Counted from the first letter of the stretch, positions 52,853 to 61,449 are shown. The stretch: 64,000 bases of DNA from a candidate division WOR-1 bacterium RIFOXYB2_FULL_45_9 (GCA_001771575.1 MEUD01000001.1:541277-605276), one strand, 5' to 3'. The notes: generated from the letters alone by a model not told the origin. Translations and numbers: made by a program.

Positions 52853-54172
52853 ATGAAATTACTACTGATCCAACCATCAATGTACCACCAGGTCGGCAAG
52901 CTTTTGAAGTTCAAAAAAGCCTTTATCCCCTCGATCACCATGCCGACGCTGGCCGCACTGACCCCGCCAGATATTGAGGTCGAGATCATTGACGAGCATG
53001 TCGATGAGATCAATTTTGACTCCGGGGCCGACCTGGTCGGGATCACCTGCCATACTTTTTCCGCCTCCCGGGCGTATGAGATCGCCGACCTGTTCCGCCA
53101 AAGAGGGACCAAGGTCCTACTGGGCGGGATCCATCCGACCGTCCTGCCGGACGAAGCAAAGGAACACGCCGACGCCGTCATCGTCGGTGAAGCGGAAGAC
53201 GCCTGGAGCGAGATCATCGGCGACCTCCGAAAGAACGAGCTCAAGCCATTTTACCGACCGACGTTCCCTGACTTAAAACGGCTGGTCATCCCCCGGATCG
53301 ACCTGATCAACCTGGACAAATACCAGCGGATACCCCTTTCCAAACTGCCGACCATCCCGCTGGAAACATCGCGCGGCTGTCCTTTTTCCTGCGACTTTTG
53401 CCTGGTGACCAGTTTTTACGGCTGTCACCAGAGGACCAAACCGATCGAGAACGTGATCGCCGAAATCAAAGCGATCGGCGCTAAATATTATTTTTTCTGC
53501 GACGTCAATATCGGCGCCGACCAGCAACGGGCCAAAGCGCTCTTTACCGCGCTGATCCCGCTCAAGATCAAATGGGCGGGACAATTCAACGTCTTCGCCG
53601 CCCGGCATCCGGAAATGCTCCGGCTTGCCCGCCGGAGCGGCTGTTATGCCGCTTATCTGGGGATTGAAAGCATCAACGAGGCGAGCCTGCGCAGTGTCAA
53701 CAAAAGGATCAACAAGGTCTCCGAATACGAGGAACAGCTGAAGATCTTCCATGACAGCGGGATCCCGATCCACGGCAGTTTTGTTTTTGGGCTGGACGAG
53801 GACGACGAGGCGACCATTGACCAGACGGTGGAATTCGTCGATCGGAACCAGATCGACAAAGTGACCTACTATTTTCTTTTTCCGATCCCGGGGACGGCGC
53901 AGTACAACCGGATCAAAGCGGAAGGGAGAATGGTCCACGATAAATACTGGCTCGATAAGACCCACCCGCTCCTTGATGTCCATTATCAGCCGAAAAAGAT
54001 CAGCCGGGAAAGATTACTGGAAAAATTCTGGGAAGCGAACGATAAGACTTTTTCCTGGGGATCAATCGTCAGGCGGCTTTTTATTCCGCCACAGCCTCAA
54101 GCCCTGACCTCTTTTGTCTCCAACATTTATTACCGGAAGATGAACCAAAAGAGGGAACTAACTTTTTCTTAA
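52853..54172 (+). CDS. B12-binding-domain radical SAM protein
   Basis: A 439-residue protein. The N-terminal cobalamin-type domain (to about 130) has LLGGIHPTVLPDEAKEHADA; the core starts LETSRGCPFSCDFCLVTSFY with CxxxCxxC near 180, and AAYLGIESINEASLRSVNKR and IHGSFVFGLDEDDEATIDQT follow. It resembles the DUF4070/HpnJ-like group acting on lipids or hopanoids, but this is uncertain. It is likely transcribed on a leaderless mRNA. Its end overlaps the convergent cyclase gene by 15 bases. Confidence 0.8.
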   Translation: MKLLLIQPSMYHQVGKLLKFKKAFIPSITMPTLAALTPPDIEVEIIDEHVDEINFDSGADLVGITCHTFSASRAYEIADLFRQRGTKVLLGGIHPTVLPDEAKEHADAVIVGEAEDAWSEIIGDLRKNELKPFYRPTFPDLKRLVIPRIDLINLDKYQRIPLSKLPTIPLETSRGCPFSCDFCLVTSFYGCHQRTKPIENVIAEIKAIGAKYYFFCDVNIGADQQRAKALFTALIPLKIKWAGQFNVFAARHPEMLRLARRSGCYAAYLGIESINEASLRSVNKRINKVSEYEEQLKIFHDSGIPIHGSFVFGLDEDDEATIDQTVEFVDRNQIDKVTYYFLFPIPGTAQYNRIKAEGRMVHDKYWLDKTHPLLDVHYQPKKISRERLLEKFWEANDKTFSWGSIVRRLFIPPQPQALTSFVSNIYYRKMNQKRELTFS

Positions 54173-56833
54173 TTTAGCGTTTTGCCGCTCTTTTAATTCC
54201 AGGTAGGACTCAAAGAGTTCGACCTGCCGCTCGTCGCTCTCCCCCTGCCAGAGCTGATGGACATTTTCCGCAGACAGCGGCTGGTTTTCAAAGTCCGGCT
54301 CCCGCTCCAGCCTGATCCCCGACCTTTCCAACGCGGCCCGTAAAAATGGCCAGCGGTAAGCGTGGCGGTCCCAGCGGACAAAATAGCCCGGGAGAACCCC
54401 CTTATTTTTCGCGTAGATCGTGCAGGGAACGAACAGGTCCTCTTCCGCCGCGTCGCGGTAATTTGCCTGGTATTCCGTTATAACCCGGTCAATCAGCTCA
54501 TCACTTGGTTCGACCGCATGATCAGCAAGGAATTGCCGCAGGTACGCTCGTCCTTTCGGGCTGTCCAACCCTCGGTTATAAGAGTTGAAATCAGCGATCA
54601 TCCCCTCTTTATACTCCCCGGACAATAAATTATAGGTCCGCTCTCCGATCAAGACCTGCCCACGGGAAACCGCGTGCTGAAGGCGGGCCGCCTGGTTGAC
54701 GGCGTCGCCGATGACCGTGTATTCAAGTTTACTGCCGACGTGCCCGACATTTCCGGCGATCACCCGTCCGGTATGAAGACCGATCGTCACGCCGAGCGGC
54801 TTGATCCCGTAACGTTTGAAGGTCGCCCGGATGCCGGGATCAAGGTTTAGGCGGCGCAATGCCAGCTGAAGCTCGATCGCCGCGGTCACTCCCCCCTCAA
54901 CATCGCCGGATTCTCGGCGGGGAACGCCGAAATTTCCCATGATGCAATCGCCGATATGCTTATCGACCATTCCGCCGTAGCGGGTAATGATCGGATCAAG
55001 CCGGGCGAAGAGACGGCTCAAAAGGCCGACAACCTCTTCCGGCAGGTCCCGCAAGATATCAGACAGGGCGGTAAAACCGGAAACATCGGCAAACATGATG
55101 GTCGCGTCGTCGATCTGCCGGCCGCGCAGAGCGAGATAATCGCGGGAGCGGAGCAGATCGTAAACTTTTTCGCCGACGTATTGCCGGGTCAAATTGTTCC
55201 GCTCTTCCTGCAGGACCTTGATCATGATCCCGGTCGAGATCAATTCGGCGAAAGCCTGTCCCGACTTGAACTGATGGTCGAGCCGGGCGGTCTCTTCCGG
55301 GGTCATTTTTTCCGGGATTATCTCCGGATTGGTCACTTCAAGACAGCCCAAACAGACCGCCTCGCCCAGTTCATTGTATTTAAAGATGGAAGTAATAAAG
55401 TACGAAGCGACCCCGACGATCTTGAGCAGGAATTCGTTTTGCGGCCGCCGGGAAAATCTCTTCGCGTCCTCGATCATCAGGCGAAGAGGAAGAATGGCCG
55501 ACGTTCTGACGTTGCCGATCGCCCGGCTAAGCTCCTGCCTGACTATCCCGACCGGCTGGCCTCCCCTGGCGCTTAATTGCTCGATCTTGCTCCCTTTGCG
55601 GATCTTTTCTTCCCGCAGGTTTTCATTGGTCGAGCCGGCCGATACCAGCTTAATTCTGGTCCCGTCAGCCACCACCGGAATGATCTCCCCTTTTTTAACT
55701 CCGGCTTCTTCTAAAGTGATCGGTTTAAGCTCGATCAGCGCGTTCCTGTCCCCCAGCAGTTTGGTCGCTCCCTGGGCGACCTCCCCCATAAGTTCTCCGG
55801 CCGCCCCGCCGACCACATGTTTGATCAATTCCGAACCGGGACGGATCTCCCGTTGAAAAAGCCGGCGGCGTCCGAACCGGTCATTGACGACGACCAGGTC
55901 TTCCCTGACCATCCGGCTCCACTCTTCCCATTCGGCAATGGTCAAATATCTCCCTCGCTCATCAGCGATCTCCCCTTTTGACTCTTTCGCGGAAAGAGTC
56001 AAGCCCCCCCCTTTCTGCCTTAAAGGGACGATGTCTGAACTTTCCAACGTTTCTCCCGGGATCAAATAGCGATACGGGATGCCGATCTGTCCGTCGGGTC
56101 CGACCACCAGCCAGCCGGCCGCTTCAGAATCTGGAGAACGGCCGATGACCTGGTAAGCCCATTTGGTCACCACGTCCAGCATCTCGGTAATATTCTCCTC
56201 AAGCGACTTCCCCTGGCCATCGCGATAGATCGCGCTCATGATCTCGATATAGGCCTGATTCCCCAGGCCAAGATAATGGAGCTCGCTCCGCGCTTTGGAG
56301 AGGAGGGTTTCCTGCCGTTTTTGGACTGTATCGATCTCGGTCTTAAGGCGCCATTCCTCCGCCGAGCTCCGCTTCTCATCGGAGACCAAACGGTCGAGCG
56401 AATCAACGCTAAGACGGGGAACGAACCGGTCGCACGCGGCGCCGATCCTGCCGGAGAGCGTTCTTGGGGCGTAAATGACCCTCAACTCGGTCAGGAGGCC
56501 GACCGTAAAATGCTCCTTCTTGTTTCCATGGGGGATGATCGATTTAACGACCGAGAGGATCTCCAGAGGAGGGCCATCAAGGGAGGCCCCTTTTAGGACA
56601 AAACCGTTGGCCGCCGCCGCTTTAAAAAGCGCCTCGCCCAGTTGGACGCCGGCGCTCCCGGGGAGGTCTGATGCCCCGGCGATCCTGCGACCGAGATCAT
56701 AAAAATATGCCAGTTCCTTGGACCGGGAATGAAGACCGGCCATATTTTTGGCCCCTTTTAATAAAAGATGCCCGGGAAATGAAGCGATATTGATCAGTTG
56801 TCCTATTCTGCTCATACAAGTAATTATCGACAT
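54158..56833 (-). CDS. Class III adenylate cyclase with long N-terminal region
   Basis: An 891-residue soluble protein. The catalytic domain is at about residues 572-745. Metal residues are Asp583 (FADVSGFTALS) and Asp629 (DKHIGDC); Lys625 and Thr706 (LEYTVIGD) are the purine-specifying pair of class IIIb adenylate cyclases; Asn713 and Arg717 (NQAARL) are the transition-state residues. All catalytic residues are present. The N-terminal 570 residues contain a helical stretch (160-200), a GAF-like segment (about 200-330) and unrecognised parts; the C-terminal 110 residues are an extra domain. No membrane helices. Start at 56833 or 56815, with no ribosome site at either. A cAMP or bicarbonate-regulated role is plausible. 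Confidence 0.85.
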   Translation of the reverse strand: MSIITCMSRIGQLINIASFPGHLLLKGAKNMAGLHSRSKELAYFYDLGRRIAGASDLPGSAGVQLGEALFKAAAANGFVLKGASLDGPPLEILSVVKSIIPHGNKKEHFTVGLLTELRVIYAPRTLSGRIGAACDRFVPRLSVDSLDRLVSDEKRSSAEEWRLKTEIDTVQKRQETLLSKARSELHYLGLGNQAYIEIMSAIYRDGQGKSLEENITEMLDVVTKWAYQVIGRSPDSEAAGWLVVGPDGQIGIPYRYLIPGETLESSDIVPLRQKGGGLTLSAKESKGEIADERGRYLTIAEWEEWSRMVREDLVVVNDRFGRRRLFQREIRPGSELIKHVVGGAAGELMGEVAQGATKLLGDRNALIELKPITLEEAGVKKGEIIPVVADGTRIKLVSAGSTNENLREEKIRKGSKIEQLSARGGQPVGIVRQELSRAIGNVRTSAILPLRLMIEDAKRFSRRPQNEFLLKIVGVASYFITSIFKYNELGEAVCLGCLEVTNPEIIPEKMTPEETARLDHQFKSGQAFAELISTGIMIKVLQEERNNLTRQYVGEKVYDLLRSRDYLALRGRQIDDATIMFADVSGFTALSDILRDLPEEVVGLLSRLFARLDPIITRYGGMVDKHIGDCIMGNFGVPRRESGDVEGGVTAAIELQLALRRLNLDPGIRATFKRYGIKPLGVTIGLHTGRVIAGNVGHVGSKLEYTVIGDAVNQAARLQHAVSRGQVLIGERTYNLLSGEYKEGMIADFNSYNRGLDSPKGRAYLRQFLADHAVEPSDELIDRVITEYQANYRDAAEEDLFVPCTIYAKNKGVLPGYFVRWDRHAYRWPFLRAALERSGIRLEREPDFENQPLSAENVHQLWQGESDERQVELFESYLELKERQNAKLRKS

Positions 56834-56836
56834 CGG

Positions 56837-56868
56837 CTGAAATAATTTCAGTTTTTGCGTGATATAAT
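56837..56868. promoter_or_regulatory. Palindrome and extended -10 between the cyclase and DUF3108-like genes
   Basis: CTGAAAT-A-ATTTCAG (56837-56851) is a perfect 7-base inverted repeat only 4 bases upstream of the cyclase start. On the plus strand an extended -10 box TGATATAAT (56860-56868) puts the transcription start near 56875, the A of the second ATG of the divergent gene. The palindrome is in the position of a shared operator. Confidence 0.6.
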
Positions 56869-56874
56869 TTTATG

Positions 56875-57687
56875 ATGGAAAAATTATTGAGTTCCGTTGT
56901 TGCCGCTCGGAAACCAGCGAATAAACTTCGCGGTTTCCTCGCATCACAAGCAACCATCGTTTTTTCTATACTTATTTTTTTCTCCCTCCCTGCGGCGGCG
57001 CTTTTCCAGGCGGAATACTATCAATTCCCCCGCTCAATGGAATACGATTACGTCACCTACCGTAAAGGATCAAAGGAGCTTCTCTTCAAAGAAAAATTCA
57101 ACATTTCCAAACAGCGCTACGCCCGGCAGGATTACGTGGTCATTAGATCAAGCAGTCAACCGACCGACAATAACCCGGACAAGTTCAGCAAAGAGACCCT
57201 GACCTACTACCAGATCGATCAGGGGAAGATCAGCACCAGTCATCACGAGAACCACACCAAAAAGAGCGGACAGACGCAAACACTTTTTAAGATCGATTTT
57301 GATTGGCCGCGCCGGACCGCCAATTATGGAACCGCCGTCCGCGTTAACGACCGGACGGTCCTGACCCACGACCTAGGGGTATTTTTCCAGAACATGCTCT
57401 TAAAAGACTTAAACGACGTCCCCTTCACCGTACTATTTCAAAACGGCAACTCGCTCAACCTGCGGGCCAGGTGCGTTGGAGAAGAAGAGGTCGCGGCCAA
57501 AGCCGGGAAGTTTACCTGCAAAAAGTTTGAAATGGCCCCCGATTTTCAACTGATCTCGATGATCGCCCCTAAAATATATTTTTGGTTCGAGGCCAAGCCT
57601 CCTTACCGATATGTCCGCTACGAAGGGCCGGAGCGCGGCCCGTTCTCTCCCACGGTTGTTCAGGAACTGGTCGGGTATAAATTGTGA
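56875..57687 (+). CDS. DUF3108-like secreted protein
   Basis: About 270 residues; the gene begins with two ATG codons in a row (56872 and 56875) and the second coincides with the predicted transcription start. After a hydrophobic segment (IVFSILIFFSLPAAALF) the mature protein is beta-rich: FPRSMEYDYVTYRKGSKELL near 50-70, DRTVLTHDLGVFFQNMLLKD, and AGKFTCKKFEMAPDF near 202-216, a pattern of the DUF3108 outer envelope proteins. The role is unknown. The stop codon overlaps the start of the patatin gene, so the two form an operon. Confidence 0.65.
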   Translation: MEKLLSSVVAARKPANKLRGFLASQATIVFSILIFFSLPAAALFQAEYYQFPRSMEYDYVTYRKGSKELLFKEKFNISKQRYARQDYVVIRSSSQPTDNNPDKFSKETLTYYQIDQGKISTSHHENHTKKSGQTQTLFKIDFDWPRRTANYGTAVRVNDRTVLTHDLGVFFQNMLLKDLNDVPFTVLFQNGNSLNLRARCVGEEEVAAKAGKFTCKKFEMAPDFQLISMIAPKIYFWFEAKPPYRYVRYEGPERGPFSPTVVQELVGYKL

Positions 57688-60032
57688 TCCAAAGAAAATG
57701 GGCTCTTTTCCTGGTCTTTCTCCTGCTGGCCGGCACCGCTTACGGCGCCCAGCCGAGGATCGCCCTGGTACTAAGCGGCGGGATCGCCACCCGGGGGCTT
57801 TCCGAGATCGGCGTGATCAAAGCGCTGGAGGAAGAGGGTATTCCGATCTCATACGTTGCCGGAACAAGCATGGGGGCGGTACTGGGGAGCCTGGTCGCCC
57901 AGGGCTATACGGCAGACGAGATCAAAGCGGTCGCCAAATCGATTGACTGGCTGGACGCCTTTGTCCAATACGCCGATTACAAGAACCTCCTTTTCGGCGA
58001 AAAAGAAAAGTACGGCCAGTACTTGTTCAGGGTCGACCTGGATGGATTGCGGCCGATCATCCCCAACAGCCTGGTCAGCGGCCAAAAACCGGCCCTGATC
58101 TTCAGCGAGATCTCGATCAAAAGCTTAAACGTCAGGAATTTTGACGATTTCCCCCGTCCTTTTCGGGCCAACGCCACCGACCTGGAAACCGGGGAAGAGG
58201 TTGTCCTCGCGTCGGGTTATCTCCCCAAGGTCCTGCAAGCGTCATCGGCGGTCCCGATGATGCTGCCGCCGGTGGAGATGGACGGCCGACTGCTTGGCGA
58301 CGGAGGGATCGTCAACAACCTGCCGGTCAACCTGGTCGAAGAATTTGCTCCCGACCTTATCATCGCCGTTGACCTGGGGATGGAACTGCGCAAAAAAGAA
58401 GAGCTCAAGTCGCTCCTTTCCCTCCTTTCGCAAAACCTCTCGTTCCAGCAGAAAGGGACCAGCTCCGCCAACCGGAAAAAAGCCGGCGTCGTGATCGAGC
58501 CGGACATCTCCGCTTTTAGTTTTTCCGATTTCGACAAGATCGACGCGATCATCGAAGTCGGCTACCGGGCGGCCAAAAAGAAGATCCCGGAGATAAAAAA
58601 AATATTGGCCAGGAAAGGTTTTACGCTAACCCCGCCCCCGCGCCAGCCGACAGGCCCGGCCATTAAAGAGGTCGCCATTGCCGGCGGGACCGTTTATCAA
58701 GAGAAAACGCTCCGCTCCCTGATCGGCTCGACCCCGGAATCAAGCTACGATCCCTTAAGGATCGAGGCCGACCGCCGGAGGCTGGAGAATAAATATTTCT
58801 TTGACGGCTACAAGCTTGCCCGGGTTGTCCCATCGTTTGAAGCGGCCGGCGGACGCCTGACCTTTAACCTTGACGAAGGGAGGATCAAGCACGTTAAATT
58901 TACCGGACGGAAAAACATCAGCTACGTCCTGATGAACAGCCTGGTCAGAAGCCAAAAGCTTTTCAACATCGACAACGTCTCGGAAAACGCCGACCGGATC
59001 TATGCTACCGGCTATTTTGAAAGCGTTGAGTTCATGGTTGTCCCCAACGGCGATGAATACAACCTGCTCTACGTCCTGAAAGAAAAACACGTCAATTCGC
59101 TCGGCGTCGGGCTCCGCTACGACACCTACCAGCACCTCTCCCTGCTGGCCGATTTTACCCTGACCTATTTCAAGTCGCGCAACCTACGGCAGAACCTTTG
59201 GCTCAAGCTCGGCAACGAGTACGATTTTCGCCTGACCTCTGAATTCTGGCCGGAAAACCTGGGCCAGAACCTGGTCGGTGAAGCGACCATTTTTTATTAC
59301 TTAAAAAGCCAGGACATTTACGGCGGCGGGCAGGTCATTTCCACTTTCTACTATGTTCCCAAAGGGGTCAGACTCGGGCTCAAAGCGAACCTGGGACTGC
59401 TCGGCCAGGTGGCGGCCGGTTTTGAGAAGATAAGCGTCGCCAACGAACGGGTCTTTACCCTGCTGGCCGACGAGAATGTTGCCAAATACACTTTAAGCAC
59501 CAGGCTCGATTTTTTAGACGATCCGGTCTTCCCCGGCAAAGGGATCGCGGCCAGGCTGGCCTGGCAGACCGGGGTCAAACAATGGGGAGGAGAGTACGAA
59601 TACACCAAAAACCTGAACGACTTGAGCGTTTACTTCACCCTGCCGTCGGAGCAGACCTTCTTTTTTATCGGCCGGGGATATTTTAGCGGCGGCAACCTCC
59701 CCCTCTTCGAATATTACCGGGTCGGCGGGGAAGAGAACCTGATCGGCTACGGCCGGAACAAGTTCCTCAACAAAAATCTGGTCGCTGGCCGGCTGGGGGT
59801 CCGTTTTCCGGTCGCGACGCCGACGACCGGGGTGATCGACGGGGTTTATCTCTCTCTTCTGCAAGACATGGCCTGCCCGGCGGCCGACCCGTCGCAGATC
59901 ACGGCCGACCGGTTCTATAAAGGTTACGGGGGGGAAATTTCGTTCACAACCCTGCTCGGGTTAAACGGCCGGGCAAGCCTGGGGATCGGCGAAATGGTCT
60001 ATCTCTTTCTCTCGATCGGGAGCGAGTTTTAA
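57684..60032 (+). CDS. Patatin-POTRA-beta-barrel protein (type Vd autotransporter, PlpD-like)
   Basis: A 782-residue secreted protein starting at GTG. After a signal peptide (WALFLVFLLLAGTAYG) a patatin phospholipase domain covers about 24-315: SGGIATRGLSEIGVIKALEE, the nucleophile Ser62 in GTSMG, and Asp206 in GDGGIVNN complete the Ser-Asp dyad. A POTRA-like part (330-450; GRIKHVKFTGRKNISYVLMN) is followed by a 16-strand Omp85-type barrel ending FLSIGSEF with terminal Phe. This is the layout of type Vd secretion, where the lipase is carried out or held at the surface by its own barrel. The first Gly-rich box has Ile-Ala-Thr inserted where GGxRG is usual. Confidence 0.88.
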   Translation: MIQRKWALFLVFLLLAGTAYGAQPRIALVLSGGIATRGLSEIGVIKALEEEGIPISYVAGTSMGAVLGSLVAQGYTADEIKAVAKSIDWLDAFVQYADYKNLLFGEKEKYGQYLFRVDLDGLRPIIPNSLVSGQKPALIFSEISIKSLNVRNFDDFPRPFRANATDLETGEEVVLASGYLPKVLQASSAVPMMLPPVEMDGRLLGDGGIVNNLPVNLVEEFAPDLIIAVDLGMELRKKEELKSLLSLLSQNLSFQQKGTSSANRKKAGVVIEPDISAFSFSDFDKIDAIIEVGYRAAKKKIPEIKKILARKGFTLTPPPRQPTGPAIKEVAIAGGTVYQEKTLRSLIGSTPESSYDPLRIEADRRRLENKYFFDGYKLARVVPSFEAAGGRLTFNLDEGRIKHVKFTGRKNISYVLMNSLVRSQKLFNIDNVSENADRIYATGYFESVEFMVVPNGDEYNLLYVLKEKHVNSLGVGLRYDTYQHLSLLADFTLTYFKSRNLRQNLWLKLGNEYDFRLTSEFWPENLGQNLVGEATIFYYLKSQDIYGGGQVISTFYYVPKGVRLGLKANLGLLGQVAAGFEKISVANERVFTLLADENVAKYTLSTRLDFLDDPVFPGKGIAARLAWQTGVKQWGGEYEYTKNLNDLSVYFTLPSEQTFFFIGRGYFSGGNLPLFEYYRVGGEENLIGYGRNKFLNKNLVAGRLGVRFPVATPTTGVIDGVYLSLLQDMACPAADPSQITADRFYKGYGGEISFTTLLGLNGRASLGIGEMVYLFLSIGSEF

Positions 60033-60496
60033 AGCTTGATCGTATCCGGCAGGCGAAACTTGCCGGAAGCGGAAAGGGGTGAAGAGACCGCCACCCCAAA
60101 AGCCCCCGCGCTGATCGTCCCGTCAATTTGATAATCGACGTCCTTATTGCCGCTCGCCAGCCGCTGGACCACCGACAAGAGAGAGCCAAAGACCGCGTCA
60201 TAACCGACCATAACCGGGATGGTGATCGGTTTTTTCTGGTTGGCGGTCATGGTGAACCCGGGCCGAGTTTCGTCGAGCAGGGGTTTGTTGTTGATCTGGA
60301 CCTTATAAGAGTACTGGTTGATCGTCAGGTCGACCGGGTTGGGGTTGGTCACGTCAAAGTTGAAGTTGACCTCGATCCCTGCCGAAGTCACCCGGCCGAT
60401 ATTATAATCGCGGTAGACCGCTTTGGGTCCCTCAAAGTTAACGCATCCGGTCAAAAACAAAGCCAGAAACATTAAGGGGAATATTTTTTTTATCAT
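60029..60496 (-). CDS. LEA type 2 (LEA14-like) lipoprotein
   Basis: A 155-residue lipoprotein: signal MIKKIFPLMFLALFLTGC with a good lipobox (LTGC). The mature part is a LEA_2/WHy beta-sandwich, with IEVNFNFDVTNPNPVDLTIN near 42-61 (the NPNP signature). LEA-2 proteins protect envelopes against drying or act as lipid carriers; the function here is not known. The predicted transcription start is the A of the ATG. It converges with the patatin gene with a 4-base overlap. Confidence 0.82.
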   Translation of the reverse strand: MIKKIFPLMFLALFLTGCVNFEGPKAVYRDYNIGRVTSAGIEVNFNFDVTNPNPVDLTINQYSYKVQINNKPLLDETRPGFTMTANQKKPITIPVMVGYDAVFGSLLSVVQRLASGNKDVDYQIDGTISAGAFGVAVSSPLSASGKFRLPDTIKL

Positions 60497-60531
60497 AGTT
60501 GAATGATATCAATTGAAAATTAGTAAGGCAA
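60496..60531 (-). promoter_or_regulatory. Promoter of the LEA-2 lipoprotein gene, leaderless
   Basis: TTGCCT (60526-60531) and TATCAT (60503-60508) are 17 bases apart. Counting 7 bases from the -10 box puts transcription exactly at the ATG (60496). Confidence 0.65.
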
Positions 60532-60538
60532 GGGTTTT

Positions 60539-60564
60539 AAGCTTAAAGCTGTAAGCTTAAAGCT
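60539..60564. repeat. Tandem 12-base repeats before the Crp/Fnr gene
   Basis: AAGCTTAAAGCT occurs twice (60539-60550 and 60553-60564) with GT between them, a 14-base period. Each copy contains AAGCTT and is nearly a palindrome. The second ends 8 bases before the -10 box (TATACT, 60573-60578) of the regulator, so both copies occupy its -35 region. Confidence 0.7.
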
Positions 60565-60572
60565 CCGTTTGA

Positions 60573-60586
60573 TATACTTTATGATC
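60573..60586 (+). promoter_or_regulatory. -10 box of the Crp/Fnr gene
   Basis: TATACT (60573-60578) puts the transcription start near 60585, two bases before the ATG at 60587. No recognisable -35 box exists at 17 bases; the tandem repeats are there instead, suggesting that an activator or the protein itself works at this site. Confidence 0.6.
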
Positions 60587-61195
60587 ATGGACAAAGAAAT
60601 CCTGGCTCTGGGGATTGAAAAGAGCTTTCGCGCGGACGAGACGATCTTTGAAGCGGGGGGCGAGGCCGGGGGATTTTACTATCTTCTCTCCGGCGAAGTT
60701 AGAATTTTTAAGATGGACGAAGCGGGAATGGAAGTCGAGATCGCCCGGGTCGGGCCGGATGGTTATATCGGCGAAGCGATCATCTTCACTCAAGACGCCT
60801 ACCCCCTCTTTGCCCAGGCGGTCAAAGAGAGCAAGACCCTCTATTTCCCCAAAGATAAAGTTCTGCGAGCGATCGAGCGCTCCCCAAAGATCGCGCTGAC
60901 CTTCATCAAGGTCCTGGCGGAAAAGTGCGTCACCCTCAACCGGCGGCTGGAGACGATCGGCCTCAAAAGCATTCGCCAGCGGCTGATCCACTATCTGGCC
61001 GGCCAATGCTCGCGGGACGGCCGCTGTCTTATTAAGCTGACGACAAGCAAGACCGATCTCGCCCGCCGGCTCGGGACGATCAGCGAGACCCTCTCCCGGA
61101 ACTTTAAGGCCTTGGAAGATGAAGGGCTGATCGAGGTCAAGGCGAGCGACATCTTGATTAAAAACTGCGCCAAGATTAAGGCGGAGATTATTTAG
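60587..61195 (+). CDS. Crp/Fnr-family transcriptional regulator
   Basis: A 202-residue protein. The cyclic-nucleotide-type barrel is at about 1-115 (FEAGGEAGGFYYLLSGEVRI at 21-40, GYIGEAIIFTQDAYPLFAQA at 59-78), the dimer helix at 90-140, and the HTH_CRP at about 150-195 (TKTDLARRLGTISETLSRNF, read with SK before TD). The phosphate-binding Arg of Crp is absent (YPLFAQA instead of R[ST]A), and there is no N-terminal Fnr Cys set, so the signal is probably neither cAMP nor Fe-S; it resembles the heme/NO or fatty-acid-ligand branch. Start ATG 60587, right at the predicted transcription start. Confidence 0.88.
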   Translation: MDKEILALGIEKSFRADETIFEAGGEAGGFYYLLSGEVRIFKMDEAGMEVEIARVGPDGYIGEAIIFTQDAYPLFAQAVKESKTLYFPKDKVLRAIERSPKIALTFIKVLAEKCVTLNRRLETIGLKSIRQRLIHYLAGQCSRDGRCLIKLTTSKTDLARRLGTISETLSRNFKALEDEGLIEVKASDILIKNCAKIKAEII

Positions 61196-61219
61196 CTTTC
61201 CGACCTGTTGAAAATATCG

Positions 61220-61225
61220 TATAAT
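61220..61225 (+). promoter_or_regulatory. -10 box of tRNA-Glu
   Basis: TATAAT lies 20 bases before the mature tRNA-Glu 5' end; transcription would start near 61232, leaving a 14-base leader. No strong -35 box is visible. Confidence 0.5.
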
Positions 61226-61245
61226 TAGAAGGATAGTCGTCTTGT

Positions 61246-61317
61246 GGCCCCATTGTCTAACGGTTAGGACGCGGCCCTCTCAAGGCCGAGGCGGGGGTTC
61301 GATTCCCCCTGGGGCTA
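61246..61317 (+). tRNA. tRNA-Glu (anticodon CTC)
   Basis: A complete 72-base cloverleaf: acceptor GGCCCCA/TGGGGCT with a G-T first pair, anticodon stem GGCC/GGCC around loop CTCTCAA (anticodon CTC, reads GAG), T loop TTCGATT, discriminator A. Confidence 0.95.
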
Positions 61318-61380
61318 TAAGAACTAAATTTCGGCTCTTCACCGGCAAATAATGACTCACCACCCCTTTTTCACATATTA

Positions 61381-61428
61381 ATGTAAACAAATGCCATCTT
61401 TACATTTTTCCATAATTTATGCTACAAT
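61381..61428 (+). promoter_or_regulatory. hisG promoter with an operator-like inverted repeat
   Basis: TTTACA (61399-61404) and TACAAT (61423-61428) with an 18-base spacer. ATGTAAA-N11-TTTACAT (61381-61405) is a perfect 7-base inverted repeat, one arm of which contains the -35 box. Leader of about 15 bases with an AGAGGTG site. Confidence 0.6.
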
Positions 61429-61449
61429 TTTAATTAAGAGGTGTTTTTT

